Of a stretch of DNA of 19,252 nt, positions 1-9,909 are shown piece by piece. The notes below the pieces were generated by a model. That model was not told the origin of the DNA. It made no database searches and worked only from the letters and a program-made list of their open reading frames with translations. The stretch is from Zygnema cylindricum (lineage: Eukaryota; Streptophyta; Zygnematophyceae; Zygnematales; Zygnemataceae): positions 1-19,252 of the forward strand of contig JBBHKE010000862.1 in assembly GCA_037447655.1 (NCBI GenBank), written 5' to 3'. A program made the translations under genes and the position numbers. Position 1 is the first letter of the stretch; the number at the start of each line of letters is the position of its first letter.

Positions 1-168
1 TTTGGAGTTACCAAGGTAACAGCAGGTACCCCAGGTTGGGTACAGGAACTAGCTTTACATTCACTACACCAACATTTGTGAGATGGATTAGAACGCCCAC
101 ATAATTCATGTTTTTTACTTCTCTCCCTCTCTTGTGTTTGACAGAATTTACATTTTTGGCATATGCAG

Positions 169-749
169 GCTTGCAGATTTGGCAGACTTTGGGACAGTTA
201 ATGAAATTTACGGCAAAAGTGAGTTCTCGATTCTGTAACTCCTCATGTTGCGGTGCTGTGAATGGGTATAAACTCGATAAGTTTGTGATCAGTTTATGAC
301 CAGTTAATATTAGTTTATGATCAGTTTGTGATCAATTTATGGTCTGATTTCTTAATCTGTTTACAAATTGTCGCCTGAGGTCAACAATGTGGATATTAAT
401 TTTGTTTATAAGTCTATTGCTCGAGTGTAATGCTATTTTTTCCACTACGACTAAGAGAAAAATGCCAAACTTTTCACTGCATTGCAATACAGATGAATTC
501 CTCGACCTTTCATTTCCATTGTAAGATGTGAGAAGTAGGGCACGAATCTCAATCTCCCTTTCCCTCTCCATCTCCCTCTCTCTCTCCCTCTCCCCTCTCC
601 CTCTCTCTAATCTCTCTCCTCTTTGGTTCCCTCCTTCTGGCTTTTCAGACTTTCCTTCACCATTTCCGGCGAGATCGACTTATCAAGTGGCAGCTCTTCC
701 AAAGAATGCCCGAGTTGAGATTGAGTGCATTGCGGTGTTGAAACCTTAA
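169..749 (+). CDS. RIDA: RidA/YjgF/UK114-family reactive intermediate deaminase, 3' exons only (partial)
   Basis: RidA hydrolyses reactive enamine/imine intermediates made by PLP enzymes such as threonine dehydratase; in plants it is plastid-targeted. Two exons are visible: 169-218 and 649-749 (stop TAA 747-749). The first reads LADLADFGTVNEIYGK after acceptor ATGCAG and ends in donor GTGAGT. The second, after CTTTTCAG, reads (N)FPSPFPARSTYQVAALP, then KNARVEIECIAVLKP. The split codon A|AC joins them in frame. PARSTYQVAALP and VEIECIAV match the family's C-terminal signature, and PARS carries the substrate-binding Arg. About 50 C-terminal residues are seen of a core near 125. The upstream exon is missing or at the window edge: bases 1-15 read FGVTK before GTAACA and could end it, but the phase does not join exon 169-218, so a small exon is unseen. 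The identity is secure and the gene is incomplete. Confidence 0.85.
554..648 (+). repeat. CT-rich microsatellite/polypyrimidine tract in the last RIDA intron
   Basis: This is an almost pure pyrimidine run built from CTCTCT, CCCTCT and TTTCCC units. It leads directly into the CTTTTCAG acceptor of the last RIDA exon, so it probably works as an extended polypyrimidine tract. The strand-specific pyrimidine bias and repeat units are seen directly; the splicing role is inferred. Confidence 0.75.
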
Positions 750-790
750 GTGGTTCTCAATTTTTGTGTAATTGTTGTGTAGGGCTGCGA

Positions 791-796
791 AATAAA
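791..796 (+). terminator. AATAAA polyadenylation signal candidate for RIDA
   Basis: A canonical AATAAA lies 42 bases after the RIDA stop codon, in a T-rich 3' region. This is a reasonable spacing for a plant near-upstream element, though the hexamer is common in AT-rich DNA. Confidence 0.4.
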
Positions 797-2786
797 CGTA
801 TTTTTTTTAGCTTTGTGTCGCTTAACTCCTTTCCCTTTTCTTTGCAGTCCAATGCAAAAGATTCCACTTTTTTTACGAGGCTGAGAGAGTCAGTTAATGT
901 TATTTCGGCAATAGGTTTTTTATTTTTTTGCCAGTTTTGACGGATGTTTGGCAGAAAAAATTCTTTTTCCTTTTACTTCAAATGCTAGGTAAGGCTTGAT
1001 AATTTATCACAAGATATTTGTCAACACTTTACTCTGTTGGAAATCATATTTGAAGCCTAGAGCTGTTTTAGGGGGATGCTATGTGACGCTTCAATTTACT
1101 CTTAGTTCATGAAGAACGTCGCGAAAAACTAGGTGAATTTAGATTTAAACGCAGGTCAATTTACCAGGCTTCACTTGACATCGAATCAAAGATAACTCCA
1201 CATTGGTTAAATATTTCTTGTGAGTTACTGCCAAATTTATGTTTTGGTGCTGTGATCGCGAATGGGTTTAAGGCTATCAAAGTAGGTCAACGTAGGCACA
1301 CATCGTTAATGTGCCACATCTACACATTATCTGAAAATAAAATATTGATTTTGTGGATTGTTCGATCCATACTTTTTAGAGAAGTTCAGTATTCAAGGGT
1401 ACAAATGGCCTAAAATTTTGTCAAGCTCTTCTTTTATGTTATCTTGATTCTAGATAGACATTCTTTTCGACTGAAAAATCCCAAATTCATCAAGAAATAC
1501 TGGCCATTGCTCTCAATGACTGATCATTGAAAAAATGATTTTGAACGACTAATTCGTGTTGTAAGTTATTTCAGTAGAACTATCGAAATTAGATTCAAGA
1601 AGAAAAAGTACAGGTTTTTTACCTTCTCGGAATTTAGTTAATAATTGAATCTTTTGTAACTTACTGCCGTTGGTTTTGAATGGGAATCAGAATATGTACA
1701 TGTTTTGGACAGAAAATTGCTTTCTATGACAAAAATATATTCATTCACAATCAATCCTCCCACACCAAAATCGTACACCAGAAATGAAAACAATTAGCAT
1801 CATTCCTTCTTAAGTTATTGATTAATAACTCCGTGTTCTTTGTCAACGTTGGTGTTCACAACCTCGGTGAAATCTAATCCGAATATGTAGTGGAGTAGCA
1901 TCATTTATCGCAATGTAAAAGACACCAATGCAAAACTTAGAGATTTAGTTTCTCATTTTAATCCAATGTGCGCCACGGTCTAAAGCTTCTTCGAAACATC
2001 TTGACAAGTTGCTTGGGTTTTGTTAACATCAAGTGCAAATGATGTCAATGTACTATCGGCGACCAAATCTTTCTAGTTGCCCTCACAAATGATGCGTCTT
2101 GTATGAACAATATCACCCGATAGCTTGTTCGCAAAAAATACTAAATCCAGATTTAATCAAATAACCGTGTTACCAAGTGACGAGAGTGAAAAAACCGCTA
2201 CTATCTGAATTCCTCTGAGAGGCTCTGCCTTTCCTATCAGCAACCCATACATATTAAACGGAGCAACATACAGCACCCATGCCCCTTGACTAACAACTCA
2301 GGATCAAAAAGGCGAATATACAGCAGGCAAAAAGTAGCAGCCTACAGTTGGATTTAATCCCTCCAATTCTCAAAAAGAGTGAAATGTTCAAGCAAACGAC
2401 ATATTTGATTGTCAACCAAATAAAAGATATCCAGGATTTTTGGGATACGGTTCAACAAGGGTCTTGGGTATTCCTTGCCACTTAGCAGGAGTCTTAATCT
2501 GTGCAAAAAAGCCGCATGTGAACCACTTAATCCCGGATTTCAATGCCCAATGCTCAGGTGCCTATGATTTTGGTTTTGCCTCTTTCTTTTTCTTTTTCTT
2601 TTGGTTTAGGTAACAAACAAAGCCAACTCTCTGTTTATACATTACAATGGCTAAGACCTCGTTTGTAACACCGGGACCAGAAAAAAAGAAAAAAAACATC
2701 TAACATAAAAACAGATGCTAATTGCATTCTGTATACCCTCTCATTTAGACAAGTTACTAAACATAATGAAGAAAAACAAGGATTAT
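797..2786. other. Intergenic region between convergent RIDA and YKT6; no gene recognised
   Basis: This AT-rich stretch has no open frame resembling a known protein and no tRNA or repeat array. It must hold the 3' untranslated regions of RIDA (from the left) and YKT6 (from the right). A T/C-rich run around 2578-2610 is simple sequence. Nothing else is supported. Confidence 0.6.
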
Positions 2787-5716
2787 CTATAATATAGTGC
2801 AGCAAGAGTTTGTCTTTTTTGCTTGCTTGTAAAACATCTGGAAAGAACGAAAAAAATGTGACAACAGTATGTCAGTTCCAATAAAGGATAGCCAAAAAGT
2901 TAACTTGTGTAACAACAAGCATATGCCCCAACAATATGCCAACAACTGTAAGTCTCATCTTCAAGAATTAAAAAGAAATATGGGAAAACTCGCAAAAATG
3001 GGAACTCGAGTCATCACCTTTCTGCATTACAACTTAAAATGTCATAAACAAACTACGAAGCAGAGTCCCCAAAACAAACAACATTACATAAAAAACGCCA
3101 GTCTATTTAACAAAAGTTGGGATTGACAGTAGGACATCATTTCACGACAAAACACACAAGGAGATGTTTTCTCTTTCTTTTTGTGCTAAAGGACTTTAAT
3201 AAGATTGGAAGACCACAAATAAATGAAGCAGCGTGCCACATTTGAGTTGACTACACCGCGAATCGTTATTAGTGTCAAGGCTTTTTTCGCCACTTAAAAC
3301 ATCTTTTCTCCGTACACTCGATTCGGATTGTGGACCTGACGGTTTCGATTGAAAGGTAACATTCTCAGCTTCCGATTGGCGGTCTCAATTATGTACGGAG
3401 AAAATATGTTTTAAGTGGCGAAAAAAACATTGACACTAATAACGATTCGCGGTGTACTACAACCATTGTAAAGTGGCATCATTTCACAAAAAACTGTGAA
3501 GAAATGAAGTTGGGGAAAACAAGACGACAGCTACTTTAACGTGCCTCCAACAAGAAAACTGAAGACAATAATCTCATTACGCATAATTTTACAACACCAC
3601 AGACCGGAAGTCAAGCTCTGAAGATAAACAGCAGCAAAAATGTTTGCAGTGTATATGAAAAAGATTTGAGTATTATAAAACAAATGTTTGACAAATTAAT
3701 AGTGTGGCAAATTAACCACTTACTAGTTGCTCGTAATTTCCTGCCCATGTGGCAGCACAGACATGAAAAGTAAGTGTTGCACCACTGACGCAAATGCTCC
3801 CCCCATTTTGACATTCCCCCTATAACAGACTGACAAGAGACAGGAAATTGGCGAAATGATACAAAAGACTACGAGGGGAAAAGGTGAATGAAGGTAGATC
3901 CAAGGCAGCAGAGATAGAAAGTATGGAACCACACCTGAGATGCCATACTAAGATCGTTGCTCTTGTCCACAAGGCTGTCCAGCTTCTCTCCACGTGCAAG
4001 GACACTATCGATTGTTTTGTGCTGTTGCAATTCCAGCAACACCAACAACTTTAAGAATTCAGTAACAAGTATCAGTGCTTTAATTTGGAATACATCAGTA
4101 CAAATCCGGAGGACCTCAGGGTGATAAAAACTCTGTCAACCGAAACAAGATGCATACGATAAACATGACGAGGCCGGTGTAAGTCAAAATGATAGAGATA
4201 CAGGCTGTGATCATGCTTTTAGAAATAATTGTTTATTTTGAACGCAACAGCCATGACAGAACCATGTACTATAATGGGCAAACTTCACACCTTCGAATCA
4301 AATAACTGTGGTGGACACTCGCTAGACAGATGCAACATACCAGAATGATTTTGGTTTCATCCAGCTCCTTCTGAATTTTTAAAAGCTTATCAGCTTCATG
4401 AGGATCCTATAAGAAAAAAAGCCACAAATGCGTTACTTATCAGCAGAGCTGCTTTCCTGCTACACAATTTGTCTGCAAGTATTATGAACACTACGTCATC
4501 CACAAACAGATCAATGGAGGTCAAGCTGCATAACCAAAGCTGTAACCACGAACACCAGGACGAAACATACAAAAACGTATACATGGGCCATAACAGCGGC
4601 CCCATCGGACATTTTTATGATCCATTTTTAATGATTGGGCAGTTCTTGACCATCCACACAGGTATCCTACGGCCATAAACTGCCCAATTATCTGGAATGG
4701 GTTAGTAGATGGCGGATGGGGATGAGCAAGAAAAAGAAAACGTATCTTTCTGCGTTAGCCATCCATTGTCAAAAGGTCAATTGTCCAAAGATCAATTGTC
4801 CATAATGTATACTAACCTGATATTTTGCAAGCGCATCCTCCAGAAGTTGCAAGGGCTCTTTACAGTCGGTTTGAACTTGCTGCCAATTACCTTTGACCTG
4901 AACGTATTCATCGAGGACCTACAATTTCCAAAAAGGAAAAGTTAGAAGTTAGGTCACCTATGACATCATCCAATTCCGCGATCGTCAATAAAGACAGCAA
5001 AACTGGAGAGGATAAAAAACTAAGAGAGAACCTAAGGCTGGATATGGATGTGAACGTGCCTTCCTTCCCTCTGAAATTCAGACGACATAGACTCACCTTA
5101 TTTATGACAGAGAATGCACTCCTAGTCGGATAAGCAGAATTTGCAAAAACTAGCCCACAGAGCCCGTTTCGATTGTAACAGTGAACAAGATATTCTGCAA
5201 AGATACACAATTTAATGTCACTTGCCTGCCTGAGAAAGGAAGCTATTTCTGGTTATGAACAGCATATCAACTTAGAGGTATTCCCCTGTTTTTTCGTGTT
5301 AATATTTAAAAATTTAAGTAAATTACATGACTCTTCCCAATTGATTCAATATTAATATTGTATCAAGAAGGGATCAACGGTCAACTATAACCCAATCCTA
5401 TATGAGTATAACCTTTTCTAAGGAAAAAAAAAAACAGGAGGGAACCTGAGGAAAAAAAGCGGGGTAGACCTGAGAATTATTGCAAAATGGACGATCATAA
5501 ACTAGTTAGTATTGAAAACATCTTACCCTCATGCTCAACACTTTGTCTTCTTCCTGGAGGGGTTCTCTTTGCAATTGTCCTGCCTACAAATATAATAACC
5601 TCTTTCACACTGGCCCTTTGAAAATAACCAAAATTTGTCAAATCACTTGCGTTTCCAAGCAGTATGGGCTCAGACTCTCCCTCTGTCTTCAACAGTAATA
5701 TCGAAGTGATTTTCAT
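2787..5716 (-). CDS. YKT6: YKT6 longin-domain R-SNARE, complete, six exons
   Basis: YKT6 is a lipid-anchored R-SNARE that drives membrane fusion in ER-Golgi, endosome/vacuole and autophagosome traffic. Exons: 5716-5527, 5194-5097, 4918-4817, 4406-4341, 4021-3935 and 2837-2787 (stop TAG). All introns are GT-AG and the phases join to 197 aa, close to the usual 199 of plants. Residues 1-130 form the longin domain: [10 protein letters not shown] start, [20 protein letters not shown], and [13 protein letters not shown] (exon 2). Residues about 135-190 are the SNARE motif: [19 protein letters not shown], then [18 protein letters not shown] with zero-layer Arg162. The C-terminus [10 protein letters not shown] gives Cys193 for palmitoylation and Cys194 of the CTIL box for prenylation. 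In-frame TAA codons upstream of 5716 support this start. The 1097-bp last intron carries a foldback element. Divergent from TOM5. Confidence 0.97.
3252..3456. mobile_element. Foldback MITE (E1) in the last YKT6 intron
   Basis: The arms are 3252-3315 and 3393-3456, 64 bp each, with three mismatches by eye and a 77-bp centre. The ends read TACACCGCGAATCG and its complement, so the element could be bounded by a TA duplication with CACCGCG termini. There is no coding capacity. Relatives lie at 11872, 12331 and 12942. It looks young because the arms are nearly identical. TA-flanked ends suggest a Tc1/mariner-like mobiliser, which is inference only. Confidence 0.85.
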
Positions 5717-5826
5717 TATGAACCTTTAATGCAAGATCCCTATCACTCTTTCACTTGCAATAACAAAAATTATTTGTTGCGGAGTAAGTACGATAACCAA
5801 ATCTAGTCACTACTTTTTAACAATAC

Positions 5827-6129
5827 TCAGTAAAAAAACTCTCGTGCAGAAAAGTTTTGTAGAGTTATAATCACAAATGGAAATTGGACCTGGCGATGAT
5901 TTGGCAAGAAAGTATGGTGAAGGGAGAACCTAAAAGGGTAACAACAGCAAAGACAATGTAAGTGAAAAAAACTGAAAAGCAAATCAGCGTCCACCTGCTG
6001 TAAAACATGCAGCTTATTTACATCCTTAGTTTGCGGAAACGATCCTGGCCGTTCGATTGTGACTTTTGAAGTGCGCAATAAATCCCGTATTTCGATGCGG
6101 TGCAAGGACGTTTTTTGGTAGCACTTCAT
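5827..6129 (-). other. Possible 5' leader exon or upstream ORF of YKT6
   Basis: An ATG-started frame of 100 codons lies upstream of YKT6 on the same strand. Its first 45 codons are mixed in composition and end at CAG followed by GTGGAC, a possible splice donor. After that the frame turns low-complexity. It has no recognisable domain and does not join YKT6 in frame, because stops precede the YKT6 ATG. A spliced leader exon carrying an upstream ORF is the simplest reading; chance is also possible. Confidence 0.2.
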
Positions 6130-6290
6130 TTAAACCTGCACGGCTGCACTTGTCAGATGAAATGATACGTGACGTGTAAGTAAAGAATTATAAACTCCCA
6201 TTGTTTTAAAGTGCATAAACATAAGGTAAACACTATATGCGGATTTCACTTGCTATACACGCGTACTTAACGGACTGAAACTCTCAAAGA

Positions 6291-6344
6291 GTCCGCGGGA
6301 ACCCGAAACGCCTTTACAGTAAAGGATCGGGAGGACGCGAGGAC
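6291..6344. repeat. Imperfect 54-nt hairpin in the YKT6/TOM5 intergenic region
   Basis: Nested complementary blocks run GTCC, GCG, CCCGA, CCTTTAC, one A, then GTAAAGG, TCGGG, CGC, GGAC. Small internal loops lie between them. The inner 7-bp stem has a single-base loop, so it could form as a DNA cruciform or as RNA. It does not fold as a tRNA. Confidence 0.6.
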
Positions 6345-6756
6345 CATAATGCGGACGCCCTTTTGAAAGACCCTCCATTGAGTCCATTTTACGCGGAGAA
6401 CGTCAAGACCGTATCAGAAAGATAAATGACGGTTGAGCGGCCACCAAAACGCCCGGATTCGTTTTGTAAGCCTGACAATTTATGTCCGTCAAAGCCGTCT
6501 AGACCTTGAGCTATGCGTATTGTACGCGTACTTTAAAGGCCTAGTGCTGTTTACCGATTACTGCACGCATACAAAAAATTGAACAGCTAAACCTGTGGTA
6601 CTAATAGCAAGCGACTGTGCGGTTTAGCGTACTACCGGTAACACGCTGGCTGTTTCTATGTGCATAGAGTCATAGACTTCTTGTCCAGGTTTAATTAGGT
6701 CCAGTCCGTATTATGTGGAAAATAATTATTACTTCATAAGGCTTCTCTACCGTACA

Positions 6757-6795
6757 CTATAGTACATTACAGTACTGTACTGTAATGTACTGTAG
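6757..6795. repeat. 39-bp GTAC-rich palindrome
   Basis: The sequence is a palindrome centred on base 6776, with 13-bp perfect arms (GTACATTACAGTA and its complement). These extend to about 18 bp per side with one mismatch. It lies 160-200 bp upstream of the TOM5 start. It may be a binding site for a dimeric factor, a cruciform or a mobile-element remnant. Confidence 0.75.
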
Positions 6796-6958
6796 TTCTC
6801 CCAAACGTACTTACCGTGGTCAATTCATGTTATCATGGCGGCAACTTTCTGCTTAATTTTTTAAGGGACATTTACAGGGCTCAGAAAACTCCCCCATAGT
6901 AAATATTACGGACATTGTTACCAGGCAGGATTTTTAAGGCAAGGAGATTCTGTTAGTC

Positions 6959-7504
6959 ATGGCCACCTCTGTACTGCAAAGTCTGAAGAAATTTTGGGTA
7001 TCTCAAACGGCAGATGAAGAGAATCTGGCACATCATCTGGTAAAGTTTCTTGGCGAAGGGTCTTTTAGGGTTGGATGTTTTAGGTTAAAGGGAACGTTAT
7101 GAAGAACTTTCACTTTTCAGATTTTTCAAAACCTGTACTTTTCCTCTTACCTCCGCTGTTTGGAATTTTAAAAGGAGCCGTACACTGACGTTACGTTTTA
7201 GGGTTTGGCATTTTTTTTTCCAACTCTGTCGGAAATGCCATAAAATCAAAATTGCAGCAAAATTTAGTGCAATTCTCGAAACTTCGCTCGTTTGTTCAAT
7301 TAAAATGCTTACAGAACATTTCTCAAATCTCCCTGACGTAAGTTACAATTGCTGCTGGACCTTTGTGTAATCGTTTTTATTGAATGATTTACCAAATATT
7401 GAAATTATTTTTTTGCTTTTTTGCAGAGAGTTGTCCGAGCTGTGGCGATGTTCACTGGTGCTGTGCTTCTTATGCGGAATTTTGGTGATGCAATGGCAAT
7501 ATAA
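6959..7504 (+). CDS. TOM5: TOM5, small subunit of the mitochondrial outer-membrane translocase, two exons
   Basis: TOM5 is a tail-anchored small subunit of the TOM complex that imports nuclear-encoded proteins into mitochondria. Exons are 6959-7039 and 7427-7504 (stop TAA). The intron has donor GTAAAG and acceptor TTTTTTGCAG, phase 0. The 52-aa product starts MATSVLQSLKKFWVSQTAD and ends RVVRAVAMFTGAVLLMRNFGDAMAI in two parts. It matches plant TOM5 in length and layout: a lysine/tryptophan motif (KKFW), an acidic patch (DEEN), one hydrophobic segment at about residues 28-43, and the closing LMRNFGDxM motif. Fungal TOM5 lacks this ending, so it marks a green-plant form. The gene is too short to be found by length alone. 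It is divergent from YKT6. Confidence 0.93.
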
Positions 7505-7541
7505 AATCTTCTTTTGAATGTCATCATTTTTTTTGGCCTCC

Positions 7542-7593
7542 GTATTAGTTAAACTTATGAACGAGTGGTATTAGTTAAACTTATGAACGAGTG
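7542..7593 (+). repeat. Perfect 26-bp tandem duplication
   Basis: Bases 7542-7567 and 7568-7593 are identical. Each copy begins GTATTAGTTAAAC and ends GAACGAGTG. The duplication lies 38 bases after the TOM5 stop, probably in its 3' untranslated region. Identity without drift suggests a recent event. Confidence 0.9.
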
Positions 7594-8719
7594 CAAGGTT
7601 TTTGTCGTCTTGTGTACTCCTGACTTTTTTCGCACTGCATGTTACCTGTATTTTCTCCGCTTCCAGTTGGTTTGGTGATTGTTGAACTTAGTTTTCAAGC
7701 TCTAGTTTGAGACTAGAGCAGCTAGCATGTACCAGTTATAGCCAATGATTGGAAGCAGATATTTTTGTTGGAAAATTGCAGAATTCAGCTCCTATGTTTT
7801 AGAAGGAATAATTGCGAGTTTTCGCACACTGTTGATACGAATGTAGGATGTTGTCCAGGCTTTATTGTTTTGTTGAGAGTGAGAATAACCACTTTAAAAA
7901 TTCTGGTACTTCGTTTATTTTTGTAACCAGTTCTTTCTACTGTGAATTCATTCAATTATGGCCCTTCGAGCTAGCCTGACACCTATTAATTTTGTATGAG
8001 TGAAGAATCCCTTTGAACTGCTTTTCCTGTAGGCTCTCAGGTAGTAGTTTTTTTTTGCTTTGGCCAAGCAAAATTGCTCCAATCAGTATAACAGTGGGAA
8101 GTTTTTGACAGTGTTCTATATTGGTGGTCTGGCGTTTTCGTTAGCATATTTCTGAGGTTCTTCTTGCTTGTTTCAGTGGATCTGGTGATTGTTTTAGCAA
8201 AGTACATTGATAAAGCTTTACTTGAAATACTGTATGGTAAACCAAATGGACACTGGTGTCACTCATTTTGCCCTTTCACAATGGCTGTAGAATGTTCCTC
8301 TCTAACTATGGAAGTAACAAGCATGAATGGTACAGCACACTTCAAGCAGGTTTTAATAATGTATTATTTTGCTAGATATGGTATGAGAGGTCACAAATTC
8401 TTCAAAATCCTGCAGTTTTCTTTCAGGCTGTCTACACCATCCATCATTAGGGTTAGTGAATAACTAACGTAATGACTTTGTTAGGATTAACTACACTAAA
8501 TTATGTTTCTCAACGTGGTTTGTGCCACTTTACTAAGTAATCTTATTAACATTAATGTATGATTTCGGGTCAGTAAAACAATACCTGGGATTTGAGTGAT
8601 TAAGCCTAAACAGCAATGGGCGTCATAGTGTTGAGGTGGGGGGGTTGGCTGGTATGACATTTTTATTACAGCGTTAGAAAGAGGATGTACCAGAAAGCTT
8701 CTATTCTATTCTAAATAAA
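7594..8719. other. No gene recognised; one unsupported 99-codon frame
   Basis: The early part is probably TOM5 3' sequence. An ATG-started frame at 8164-8463 (+) reads through with no domain I can name and no convincing splice partners. Its length is only modestly unusual for AT-rich DNA. It may be part of the degenerate sequence that follows, but it is in a different frame. Confidence 0.4.
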
Positions 8720-9878
8720 ATGCTGTGTGTGTTAATTCACCAATTTGATGCATCTTTTGTGTTTTGTTACACCGTCTCCAACCACTTTTACAACTGTTAC
8801 AGAAATCGAGAACAGCTCACAGCAGAGGACTTTTTGTCCTGGGCATTGAAGTCATTGAGACTGGATTGCAAGGCAAGGCTCATTGAGCCAGCAACCATAT
8901 GCCCAGTGTGTCAAAACTTGTCTATGTTCATCCACTAGTTTTGAATTTTAAGGCGTTTTTACTTCTTAACTTCAAGCCCAATTAGTCTTCCGTTGTCTCA
9001 AAAACGTTTACTTTTAAAACTTTCTGTGGTCCATAACATGCTGGTAAAAAGAGCACAGTCGCAAAATGAAGTCCATAGAAATACCAAGAACCCTCCAAAC
9101 CGTCAATCACATCCGTTATTACTACAGTGGTGGGCAAACATAGATGCTAATTCCCACGTTGACCTATCTTTGGAGGATCATTCCATGAATGGATTTCATG
9201 ACGTCTTCTTGGCCATCAACTACCCGATCACTCTCACCGGGTATTTCTGATTTTCAACTTTTACATGAAAATATTTTACAAATGAAGCCTCTCCTTATAT
9301 TTGCATAAAGCATCGTACCAGCCTTACAGCCATTCATCCAGACACCTATTTTTTTATCTGGTCTCCACCTGAATCTTACAACGGTACATGGTTAGACTTT
9401 GACTCTCAGAAGGAATGGAAACATCTTTTTTGTGTTGAACACAGCCAGGATAAATAGCTGAAAGTATCTCTCCCTCTCGAACAATTCATCTTTCTAACAA
9501 ATTTTGAAAAGCTCACGACTTGGGTCCAGAAACAGGCTTAAAAAGACAATGTCAGAGACTTGTCCTCTCGATTGTTACATCCGCACTTTAAACCACATGA
9601 AATGTGGTCAATTGATTAAAAAAAACGACGGAGCAGATACTTGATGTTGGACAAGGCTGAATTGGTTAATCTCTTAAACCTCAACCGCATACAAAAAGAC
9701 AAAAAATGGTAATTCATAAGTGTCTTGAGCCACTTTACTGTGAAGAAGTGATTATCGGTGCCCTGTTTTCTACTTCAAAGTCTAAATCTAGGTCTACCTA
9801 TTTTGATCCTCTTGAAGTAAAGCCTCTATCTTAACAAATTTGTACAAATATGGAAGGCCAAAAAAAAAAAAAAAAAAA
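8720..9878 (+). pseudogene. Stop-interrupted frame ending at a poly(A) tract; possible decayed retrocopy or element
   Basis: One reading frame stays protein-like over about 1 kb but is broken by several stops. Runs include LTAEDFLSWALKSLRL near 8825, WWANIDANSHVDLSLEDHS near 9140, TYFFIWSPPESYNGTWLDF near 9350 and EQFIFLTNFEKLTTWVQ near 9485. Runs between stops (85, then 41, 27 and 26 codons among others) are longer than I would expect by chance in this composition. Many interrupting stops are TAA or TAG, as CAA/CAG would become by C-to-T change. An A19 tract at 9860-9878 follows. I recognise no family. Nearby genes use TAA and TAG as true stops, so a variant code is not the explanation. Confidence 0.3.
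9860..9878 (+). repeat. A19 homopolymer
   Basis: Nineteen consecutive A residues lie 31 bases beyond the bL28 stop codon, so they are a T19 run on that gene's strand. They may be the tail of a retroposed sequence arriving from the left, or simple slippage. Confidence 0.9.
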
Positions 9879-9909
9879 CTTAGAAAAAATGGCTTCAATT
9901 TGTAATTTG

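Larger units (their letters stand above)
5717..6958. promoter_or_regulatory. Divergent promoter region between YKT6 and TOM5
   Basis: About 1.24 kb separates the two start codons, so both promoters must lie here. The part from 6250 to 6560 is visibly richer in CG dinucleotides than its surroundings. It holds an imperfect hairpin at 6291-6344 and a palindrome at 6757-6795, described separately. I could not place a convincing TATA box or transcription start. Confidence 0.5.

Noticed and set aside
6291-6344. tRNA gene
   Set aside because: The fold is a single nested hairpin with no cloverleaf, and no A or B box was found.
8720-9775. Alternative genetic code with TAA/TAG read as glutamine, as in some ulvophyte algae
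   Set aside because: YKT6 and bL28 end with TAG, and TOM5 and RIDA with TAA, at the expected family C-termini. Those codons are real stops here.
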